From Bipolaris cookei (taxonomy: Eukaryota; Ascomycota; Dothideomycetes; Pleosporales; Pleosporaceae), in the NCBI GenBank assembly GCA_002286855.1, contig NRSV01000056.1:173555-237554 (forward strand): DNA of 64,000 bases, read 5' to 3'. Shown here piece by piece: positions 55,352 to 64,000 of the stretch. A program made the translations under genes and the position numbers. Below the pieces are notes generated by a model, which was given only the letters and a program-made list of their open reading frames with translations, did no database searches and was not told the DNA's origin. Positions within the stretch are counted from its first letter, which is position 1. Each line of letters starts with the position of its first letter.

Positions 55352-55381
55352 AGAAGAAGAAGAAGAAGAAGAAGAAGAAGG
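55352..55381. repeat. GAA microsatellite
   Basis: Ten uninterrupted GAA/AAG units. Confidence 0.95.
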
Positions 55382-55402
55382 GAAATAGGAGACGGAGGCA
55401 GA

Positions 55403-55426
55403 GGCGGATTGGTGGACCAATCCGCC
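55403..55426. repeat. 24-bp palindrome
   Basis: GGCGGATTGGT and ACCAATCCGCC arms separated by GG; each arm contains a CCAAT/ATTGG box. Confidence 0.9.
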
Positions 55427-57059
55427 CCTATAAGGGAGTGAGATTGTATTGAGTAGAGAATATATATTGAATTGGATGAGGAGAGAGGGTGGTAGACGGG
55501 TGGGAGTGGGTGTTTATATAGAGAGTGGCGAACGCCAAGGAGATGAGGGTGAAGGAGTCACGTGTTAGTGTCGATCAGGGAGTGAAGGAGTGGCGTAGGC
55601 ATAATTAGTCAGAGTGGTAGTTGCCTTGGGTTATTTTGGTTCACGTGCGGGTTTAAACGGCTTGCGAGGCTGGGTTTTGTTAGGATCCAAGGTTATCATA
55701 GGTCTTGGGACTTGTATATCCCTCACTTTCCTTTGTTGTATCCGGGTATCAGCGGCAATTGTAGTGGGACATCTCCATAGATCCCCTCAGAAATGTGTGA
55801 TATTCACTGGAATTATGTTTGCCGATCACTGACATCATTGTTGAGTGAGAAATGGCTCAGCCATTTGAGATACAGGTGTAAACAAAGCCACAACTCCAAC
55901 TAACGAAAAATCATTCCCAATTTCTTCCTACCTACCTTTCCAGCCCACCCAAGGTATATCCATAATCTATTCATAATATTGACCCAAAAAACAGTCTAAC
56001 CCATCTCCCTTTTTACACTACCAACTCCACAGTCTTAACACTCACCCCCCCCCCCCCCTCATCGTGTTGCCCACGACGTCGCCTCGATTTGGGCGCCACG
56101 ACGCCTCTTTCTTCCTACCATGTATAGTGAGTACTACATGTACTCACTCCACACACACATATCCGGGGTCCTTCGATGGCCTTGCTTGGCGCCTATTGTG
56201 ATACAGTCACCGTAAGGCTACCCTTGACGCCCTGACTGGAGCCAGCACATTTTGACTTCAACGTCGCACGACAGCAACCTCGTCCACACGACGATGCACC
56301 CTCGCGCCTAAACTCCCTACCCACCCTATGCTGGGCCCATTCTCCTTAACACCATGTCCGCACACGCGCGGGCTCGGCACTCACAGGGCGGCTACGGTAA
56401 CTTGACACCCCGGGTTGCCAGGTTCTGGCAATGGCGTGCCACACTACATACGTGCCCGTGTCGCTGCAACGGCGCCCTGGCCCGTCAATAATGCAACGGT
56501 CCAAATGCAGTTACGACGCCCTCCGTCCCAATGTGCCTGTACATACCGTTTTGGCATTGCGCTCTTTTCCTGTCTCTCCCACTCGGTCCGGTGCATGTTG
56601 TCCGGCACAGATCCTTCGGCCTCAATCCATCCCCCCCGGTCGCATTTTACACCGTGTCCCGAGTTAAAAATGTCTGACAGAGATGAACGATGACGATCAG
56701 GCGGGGGGCCGGCACTATCGGGAAATCAAGGCCGGTACTTGTAATATTACCATAATCGGTGCCTCACCCCCCCTCTCCCTTTCCTCAAATGACCTGGTCA
56801 ACTCTTGAACATCACCACTACTAATCTGCCACGTCGGCGCACCGCCCCGAACGCCGTCATAATTGCTGTTGTGCGCCCACTTCATCTGCCTTGCCGGTGA
56901 GAAAATACATCACAAGGTATACACACTCGTGTCGCACCTAAAACCAGTTGCAAATAAGGCCGAAGTGCACGATAAGGGGGCTAAGTACATGATCGCGTAA
57001 ATCAGCTAGCGCTCGCGCTAGTGGCAGCGCCAAGCGCCCATCCGCCGTGCTTCGAGGGT

Positions 57060-58248
57060 ATGCCGAACCACTGTACAAATACTACCACAGTCACTGTTGG
57101 TCAAAAGATGCCGTTGTCAGGCTCTGCATCGGCTTTGCCGTCCTTTCGGAAACAGCATCTCCTTGTCGAGTTGTACGTCGCAGGCTATACACACTCTCAT
57201 ACGGCTCACACAGCCTGCTAGCGCAAGCCTAACATTTGCACAGCTCGCGCCTTCGTTATGCCCAACTTGATGGCGTTTTCCTGAGCATCACGCCTGGCGA
57301 CCCATCACTGTGGGTCGGTGTGATCTTCGTGCGAAAAGGTAGGGTGTTCCATAGGGCTAAGCGACTCCCCTTGTGCTTCTCGCCCATCTAGATTGGCCCC
57401 CTTGTTCACCTCTTGATAGGACCATATGCGCCTGCAGTCTTACGCTTCCAAATCTCCTTCCCACCAAGCTATCCTGCCATACCTCCCCTCGTGACCTTTT
57501 CCACCGATGTCTTTCACCCCTTGCTCACGCCGCTTACCACGTACACGTACACGACTGGATCTGCTGAGTCGGATACCGTAAGTGCTACGGATGAAGAGCG
57601 CTTGCCACCGGGTGGATTTAGTCTGCGACACGGCTTCCCACACTGGTTTGGACGAACTCGATCCTCTGTACCCGATTCTCGTCACGCCAGTGGCTCTGCT
57701 TTGGCCAGTCCCGCACGTTCCGAGTTTAATGTCACCTCGGGTGCTCCTGGTGCGGCCCGCTCGACAGAGGAAATATCTATTGTGCGCATGATAGAGTACA
57801 TACGTTCCACCTTCAGTGATGAGTCAATCTTGGACTCGCTTCCGCTCGATGCCGCTGCTAATCCAGGAGCCTATCACGCATGGCGGGCGCATCGTGCTCC
57901 TGTTCTACGAGCTCAGCAACCTCCACCCACGTCGCCTAGCCCAGAGCTGCCGGTAACTGACAAGTCAGAAAGCAGCAATGCGCTAGGCCCAAACCGGCGC
58001 CCTGGAGAATGGAATTGGGAGGGCGTATGGGAGGAGCGTGTAAAAAAAGCAGTCAAAGCTAGTCTCTCTGAGCCTGTACTTTTCGGCACAGGCGCTGGAG
58101 AAGACATTGTAAGCTCTCGACAGCTACATATGCAAGGCAAGATGACTAACAGTTTTTTTAGATTCGCTTCCGTGAAGCAGACGAGGAAATGCAGGAAAAA
58201 ATGAAGATGCACCTAGAGATGGCTGCCGCTCGTACTGCTGAAGTATAA
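57060..58248 (+). CDS. E2-like (UBC fold) protein of the AKTIP/FTS type, no catalytic cysteine
   Basis: Four exons, 57060-57172, 57244-57338, 57420-58108 and 58162-58248 (327 residues). Splicing assembles a UBC fold: LPSFRKQHLLVEF, LDGVFLSITPGDPSLWVGVIFVRKGPYAPAVLRFQI, then SFPPSYPAIPPLVTFSTDVFHPLLTP. Where an active E2 has HPN...CL, this protein has HPLLTPLTTYTYTT with no cysteine, so it should be a ubiquitin-conjugation-dead variant. That is the hallmark of AKTIP/FTS, the Hook-complex partner that links endosomes to dynein in filamentous fungi and animals (family knowledge). A C-terminal region of about 200 residues is Ser/Pro-rich and ends in a charged helix (FREADEEMQEKMKMHLEMAAAR). The start at 57108 is an alternative. 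The role in endosome transport is inference. Confidence 0.82.
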
Positions 58249-58646
58249 TGTGCACATGCTACATTGGCAAGAGCCATCCCGACACCTCTACAATGGGCAG
58301 GAGCTCGTCGATGTCGCTGCAGCCTATGTACACTCAAGGACAAACACTGTTGCTACATGGCAAGAGCGACGATCCTGTTGATCTGCTCTACTGGCATACC
58401 TTCTCTAAACGATAGCTAGTCCCCTCCTTTAGTTTCTACATCCGCCTTCGATCTATGACTTTGTGTGCAAATCTCACATCTCAACCCGTGCACTAGTTAC
58501 TCTTCTTAATCATCTTCATTTGTAAGGCAGTGAGTTTTGGCTTTGGACTTGGATCACTCACACTTACAACAGTTCACGGTGAGTGAGAGTGGACTGCGTG
58601 AGGTGAGGTGACTGGACCTCCGTTTGTCAACACTGGCCCGCTCAAA
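58249..58646. other. Intergenic region
   Basis: Between two plus-strand genes; nothing seen. The 5' end of the next gene is uncertain and could extend into it. Confidence 0.4.
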
Positions 58647-61162
58647 ATGATTGCGACAACAAGCGGCAGTGTCTTGCCTCCACACGTTCCCCTCTGTCCA
58701 TCCCCGCTACACATACACAAAAAGCAGCGCAAAGCGACGTTTCGCCGACGCACATTTCGTAAGTCCACCCACAGTGACATTGGCGATCAGTACGTGTTCG
58801 GGCCACTAGACGATATCATCAACGAGATCAAGAGCAATATCTAGGAGCTACCGCTCAATGATAGCGTCGACCTGTCTGTCTTTGGTTGGGCGTGTCCAGT
58901 CAAAGCACCACCGCCGTGCACCACGCTACCTCTGTCCATCAGTCGTACTCCAAGCCATCATCCTCTGATGATACCGAAGAACAGGAACAGCCGCTCATCA
59001 GCTTCAGGCTCGAGTTTTGGGGGTCCAATGACGCATTCGCGCAACAGCAGTCAAGGTAAGGATATCAGTAGCGTCTCAGGGCTTTTTCCACACACCATGG
59101 GTTCCATGCCTTGGCCTTTGCTCGATGGACCCTTGTCTAAATCTACACAAGCGCCAAGGCTACTAGGTCCCGCCAAGGGTCCTGAAGGTGTGAGCGCTCA
59201 ACAGGCTCTAGAGGGTGTGGTCCATAACGACCAAGTTCGCAACGAACCGCCAAAGCGGCTCAAGTTGAGTAAGTTGCGGCTCTTTACGAATGGTTTTCCT
59301 CTTCTACGCCGTCAAGGTACTGGGGATACGAGCGTCAGCACTAGAAATGCGCCTAACACAGTCTCATCCGTCAAACCAACATCCACAACTCACGATGCGA
59401 ACAATGAAGGGTCAAATGCGCAAGGCGCAGATGAAAGCGCCATCATGGCTTGTTTGGCAAGGAATGCTCGCAAGTATGCCAAATTCCGTCCTGCTACGCG
59501 AAAAAGAAATACTAAGGTTGTTTAGCGGGGAAAAGACCAAGTCTTTCGTGGATCACTTCACGAAGCACATGCCCCCACCAACAGACTACGACCGAGAGGC
59601 GGCTAATGTGTATGCTCCGGGCTCGCCTTTCGCACTACCGACCACTCTACGAGCGGCGATTAGACTGTTCCCAAATGCCAAGGTGCTTACAGAAGACGTG
59701 CAGGAGGTTACCGTCGCAATCGATATTGAGGGTGTTTTGCACAATCAAAAATCTCCTTCTGAAACTGCGATAGACGTGGTCTTTGTGGTAGACAACGGGC
59801 AAGTGCAAATACATCGGCCTCGAAGATGCAAATTAACGCAAGACATAGGTACTATGTGACCCGAGCCTGTCTGGAAAAGTCCCTAGAAGCAGTCAACGGA
59901 GCTCTGGTAGGCCGCATTCGCGAAAAAAGGAAATTAGATAGCTTTCGTGTGCTTACTTTTTATAGTATCACCTCGGCTCTAGGGACCGGTTGGCGTTGTA
60001 TACCACACATTGCACTCACCGGAAAGTCACCGGAAATCGACCTGACATGCTATATCCGATACGACGTTTCGGCAAAGATACGGAATCAATGATCCGAGAA
60101 CTTACAGCCACGATTTTACGGTCCGGTACCCAAGTCTGGGATCCGCCTCGGCCAAACCCATCTATGGTCGACGTCGTTCTTGGAATAGCTAGGTCGCTTG
60201 AGGTTAAACGTCTCAAGGCTGGCCGTACCCATATTATTGTACTATCGCCCGCAGCCCACATTCTTCATGATGTATCAAAGTTCTTTGCAGATCTCCATCT
60301 TCATAGAATTAACCCTGCCGTACTTCCTTATCGTCGCCAGCCGGAGTTTCAGGATACCATCTGCACTGATACCTGCTGTAGTAATGTGTTTGTGAGCAAC
60401 TGGTCTAAGTATCAATCGACTCCTAGTCGCATCAGGCGCATCTTACGAAATGCGCGATGCACCAAGCCCGTAGGAGAGCTGACTGACTTGAGCGTTGACG
60501 TCCGGGCTAGAACAGGCTGTGAGCTTATCGAGTTTTACGGGAACAAAGAGATTCCTCAGCTATACCTGGGAGAAGTGCACACGTTGTTCGTCAAAGTACG
60601 TGTCACCAAGGAGGAAGCTCGGAGCATTAACCCGAACTCTGATAATCCCATTCTCAACTCGAACCTGAATGCCAATGGCTTGAGACAGGAGCTATTGAAT
60701 TCTATACATGTAGGCGCGACCAGGCTACACCTCTTTGACGTGCAGGTATTGTATCATAACTCCATACATGAGTCGCGAACCTGGAACTACACTGAGAGCC
60801 CTTTGATCCTCATAAGCGAGTTGGGCGGTCTAGCTCCACCTCGGGATTCATCCTTGGAGGTTTACAGGCGCCAATACTTTTACAACATCACCCAGGCTCC
60901 ACCTGACGAGGCCAAGGCTGTGGCTGAGAGTATGCTTGATGCACTTGCTGAGAACAACGAACAAGCCAAGGAGCTGGTTGAGTGTATGATTGAGGAACTG
61001 CGGTGGCATTTGGCGATTCGCGAGTACGAGCAGCAATGCCAACAAAGTCTTCCGCTGTGCCCTGGCCCCATTGAAATCGAAACACCCCATCAGTGGCTGA
61101 TGGAGCTGTGGGACCACCGGAAGAACAAGTGCGACTGCATCGACGCCTCTGACCGTCAATGA
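58647..61162 (+). CDS. Conserved fungal protein with vWA-like domain; 5' half uncertain
   Basis: Best model: exons 58647-58789, 58865-59473, 59526-59798, 59849-59906 and 59966-61162 (759 residues). The N-terminal part has a basic stretch (HKKQRKATFRRRTFRK) and then VDLSVFGWACPVKAPPP, followed by low complexity. The conserved core starts at KSFVDHFTKHMPPPTDYDREA and includes LRAAIRLFPNAKVLTEDVQEVTVAIDIEG. A vWA-like strand-loop VVFVVDNGYYVTRACLEKSL and LALYTTHCTHRKVTG, PNPSMVDVVLGIARSL and HIIVLSPAAHIL follow, then a helical tail. DNGYY is not a full MIDAS motif. Intron 3 (59799-59848) needs a GC donor (GCAAGT). A TAG at 58842 lies inside protein-like sequence and is removed only by the assumed 75-bp intron 58790-58864. 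Function unknown. Confidence 0.65.
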
Positions 61163-64000
61163 GGAAGGGGATACGCGCAGGTGAGTGACGGGATGGAGAT
61201 TACTGAACAAGAGCGCTGGAAGCATGGCATAGCAGCAGGTGCATTTGTTCTTTTCTTTCGTTTTCTTTTGCCCAAGTTAGCGGTCGGATTCGCATTATGA
61301 TGGAGATGACAGGAGCTGATGGCAAAAGCGAATGTAACCACAGGGCGGAGTAGGGAGTCCTTGCTCTGCTTCGACCGTTGAGGGACCCACAGTTGAGGAG
61401 TTCAAATGCGGGACTCTGATGTTCCACAACGGCCTTTTGGATGACAGGCCAGGCTACCAGGTTCTGGACCAATCAGGGGCAGAGAGGGCGAGAGTTCTTA
61501 CAGTCGTAAGCACAGCTAGTGGGGTTGGTCACGGTCACGGCCCCCAGATTTTATGGCGGTATATTACCATGTTCAATAACTACACCTAGGTCATAGCATG
61601 CATACATATATGAAAAAAAGGAAAAGAGCGGACCAGTTCTCACATCGAAAGACCCCTGATGCATAGGCGTGCATACTCGCACGTGCATATGCAAGATGAG
61701 ATCTCGTTGAACCCATGCCCGTGCAGTCACATTGGAGATTGTGTGGAGCACAGCTCGATGACGTTCTGTACTTGTTGCTTTTTCGTTTCGGGACTTTTCA
61801 CTTTCTAGGCCTTACACCGCCCGTGCCTTCCGGATGATGCCGGCTGAGAACACCCCCCTTCTTTTTGACGGCACACACACATGCACACACTCGCACAGAC
61901 ACGGACTCGTCCAGGCCCGCGCGAAAAGGAAGAAAAAAGGAAAGCACGGAGGAAAAAATGGGCTTCGAGACAAGGCTATGCGCGATTAGCGTGCATACCG
62001 GACCTGACTCCGCGCCCGCCACGCGGACGTGGGGCACGTTTCCCTTCCCCCCCCTCTCAAAACGAGTTTGGTACCCAGAAAAACTGCCCGGTAAAAGTAG
62101 TTCGAGAGGGCCTGTGCTAGCCCAGCCCAGCCCAGCTGGCGACCATGCCTATGTAGGTGTATGCAAGCCAGCTGCACAAAGGAAAAGCAGGCGACAAAAG
62201 CAAGGAAAAAAAGCAAAGTATGAACTGGCATCCTTGTTTTTCCTTGCTTCAACTTCTTCTCTTTGTTTTGCTTTTCTTTCTATCGATCTCTAAGGCGCTT
62301 TTTTTGGTTGCATTGCGTCTTATATTTTTGCCACTAGGGGTTAGAACTGGTAATGTAGATGTAATGGTCGTCTGGGCTGAAAGAAACGGATGGGTGGTGC
62401 AAATTTCCCTTCACTCCCCCCCCCCTCTACCTCCCCAGTCTGTCTTGCTACTACGTTTCTTTTCTTCCTTCAAGCCGGTGGGATTTCCTTTTTTTCAATT
62501 CCTTCATTCCTTCGTTTATCGGTTTTTCCACCCTTTTCTAATTCACCGCATGCAAACAATGCATACGCATAATAACCGACTTCGTTACTCTGCTACTCCA
62601 CTTTTCTCTTTTCTTTTCTTTTTCTCTCCAAGTCTTTCGCTTTTTCTTACCCTGCATCCCAAGGGTCAAGATTTTTTCTTTGCATCCCCTTTTTATGCTT
62701 TTTCCCAAGTCTCCATTTCCTTGCATCTTGCATTTTGCTCTCTCGTTGCTCGTTCCACGGGTAAAAAAAATCTTTGATTTCGGGGTTTCCCGTTGTTGTT
62801 GTCATCGTCGTCGTCGTCGCCGCCGCCGCTGCCCCTGCACACACACCCCCTCTTCCCTTCTCTTACTTCATTCTTTTTTCTTTTTTCTCGATGACCCTGC
62901 GCGGTTCGGGCAGAGAAAAAAAAAGAGATTACGCGCTTGAACGAAGAAAGGGATCACAAGGGGGCATATGGTCGTAACTGGCACTCATGACGTGTTGCGT
63001 GACAAAAGTGTTCTATGGATATATTTACATACATGGAACCTGTATCGACGTGCGACCAGTTTCCCCCTTTCCTTCGTCCATTTCTTTGGTCCCCCCATTC
63101 CGCTCTTCTTCTTCTCGCTTACTCTGTGCTTCTTTCTTTTTCTACAAATTGGTCTTTCTACGCGACCATGTGCAGGCAGGGCAGGTGCAAGCGGAGCGAA
63201 GGAGCGAAGGAGGGGAGCGGAAGAGAGAAGGGGTGTGTACACATACCTAGATATTGTATATATAGCCGGTAAGATACTCGGTATTTTGAGCCGGATCCTC
63301 TAACGATTCCTTCTTTTTTGCTTTCTCTGTCTCGCTCTCTTTTCTGTCTTGCTTTTTTCTCTAATATGTGTGTGTGTGTGCCCTGCTGCGGTCTCAATGA
63401 TGTCATCGGTGGGAGAGGGGTGCGTGCAAGGTTCTTTAAGGGTGTGTGTGTGTGGACATGACGCATGGGGCTGCGGGTCTCTCCGTCTGGGTCTTGCGGG
63501 AGCTTCAGACTTGGGGCACGCGAGTAGGCGGGGGAGGGTGTACAGGTGTGTTTGTGGAGGGCTAGATGGGGTTGGGTGCGGGTTGTTGTGTGAGGCTGAG
63601 TAAGTATGTATGTAGGTCACGAGATGTGGGGTATTGAGGTGAGAGTGGTAGCACGTGGTGAGTAGAGATTAGTTGCAGCCTTGATCCCAATTAAAAAAAA
63701 GTTTCTATTATCACTCTTCAGTGTTTTGAGGTATTGGAGTTTGGAAAGGCGGACTACGCTATAGTATACATAAATCATTATACACACCTCTACTCAAGAA
63801 CTACGACATCATAACTCACCTAAAACTCATCATCCTTACTCAACATCTTCATTTGAGATGCGTATTTCTGCCCTACTATATCCTCCCAATAATTTTTACA
63901 TTAAACTCAACTAAAAATCCTTACCTCCACTAACCATCTTCCTGTTTCAACGCCACCATACAATCATTCTCGTCGCAAACCCCCCCCCCCCCCCCCCCAC
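61163..64000. other. Gene-free, pyrimidine-rich region
   Basis: About 2.8 kb with no supported gene on either strand. It has a CA run (61869-61900), long T/C-rich stretches (62240-62900), GTC/GCC triplets (62803-62832), GT runs (63367-63380) and a terminal poly-C (63980-63998). The 206-codon open frame at 62157-62777 is T-rich low complexity. It may be the promoter and leader of a gene beyond the window. Confidence 0.45.
63980..63998. repeat. Poly-C tract at window end
   Basis: Nineteen consecutive C. Confidence 0.9.

Larger units (their letters stand above)
55261..57059. other. Repeat debris and intergenic DNA
   Basis: Contains a GAA tract (55352-55381), a 24-bp palindrome (55403-55426), a poly-C run (56045-56058) and a segment at about 55440-55840. 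That segment has a GGTATCAGCGG string, like the initiator-tRNA primer site used by some LTR retrotransposons, but no paired LTR was found. The promoter of the E2-like gene is at the right end. Confidence 0.4.

Noticed and set aside
62157..62777. 206-codon open frame with apparent membrane helices
   Set aside because: The 'helices' come from T-rich low-complexity DNA (Leu/Phe runs); no supporting motif.
1..64000. Secondary-metabolite cluster or CRISPR array
   Set aside because: No PKS, NRPS, terpene synthase or tailoring set near veA or the desaturase, and no direct-repeat/spacer structure; the only arrays are micro- and minisatellites.

Overview
The window is nuclear DNA of a filamentous ascomycete, most probably a Dothideomycete of the Pleosporales. 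The evidence is the intron style (46-110 bp introns, GTRNGT donors, CTRAY-type branch sites, short acceptors), a velvet VeA regulator, a glucosylceramide-type delta-8 sphingolipid desaturase, an RTA1-like membrane protein, and Fot1/pogo-type transposons, one of which carries RIP-like nonsense changes. The species assignment is inference; no sequence search was possible. Exon boundaries were read by hand from frame continuity and splice signals.

Layout. 0-8 kb: 3' end of an unknown gene, a DUF1275/YoaK membrane protein (-), a secreted bicupin oxalate decarboxylase (+), a long gap, then the cytochrome-b5-fused sphingolipid desaturase (+). 9.5-15.3 kb is the accessory-like part: a small GPI-type protein with a duplicated Cys/His motif, two related tiny cysteine-containing secreted-peptide genes (one has lost its ATG), a GAA tract, a decayed Tc1/pogo element and a 52-bp hairpin. 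15.5-24 kb: secreted pepsin-like protease (-), RFC clamp-loader subunit (+), serine carboxypeptidase (-) and a 1.1-kb non-autonomous transposon with 45-bp identical terminal repeats. 24.4-34 kb: TRAPPC10/Trs130 (-), RTA1-like protein (+) and VeA (-). 34-38.7 kb: gene-poor, microsatellite-rich DNA holding one tRNA-like Pol III gene. 38.7-53.4 kb: O-acetylhomoserine sulfhydrylase (+), a PTS1-bearing long-chain acyl-CoA synthetase (+), an unknown coiled-coil protein (+), a Ser/Thr-rich single-pass cell-surface protein (-), a membrane-anchored SDR (-) and the mitochondrial Obg GTPase (+). 53.5-57 kb: a degenerate minisatellite and repeat debris. 57-61.2 kb: an AKTIP/FTS-type E2-like protein and a vWA-like conserved fungal protein (+). 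61.2-64 kb: no gene seen.

Most genes are unrelated single-copy housekeeping or membrane-trafficking functions on alternating strands; no biosynthetic cluster or obvious operon-like system is visible. The items most worth a second look are the metal-site-like duplicated motif protein (9.6 kb), the secreted-peptide pair (12.1-12.9 kb), the two contrasting transposons, the tRNA-like gene with an abnormal anticodon region (37.4 kb), and the interrupted or unusually spliced vWA-like gene (58.6-61.2 kb).
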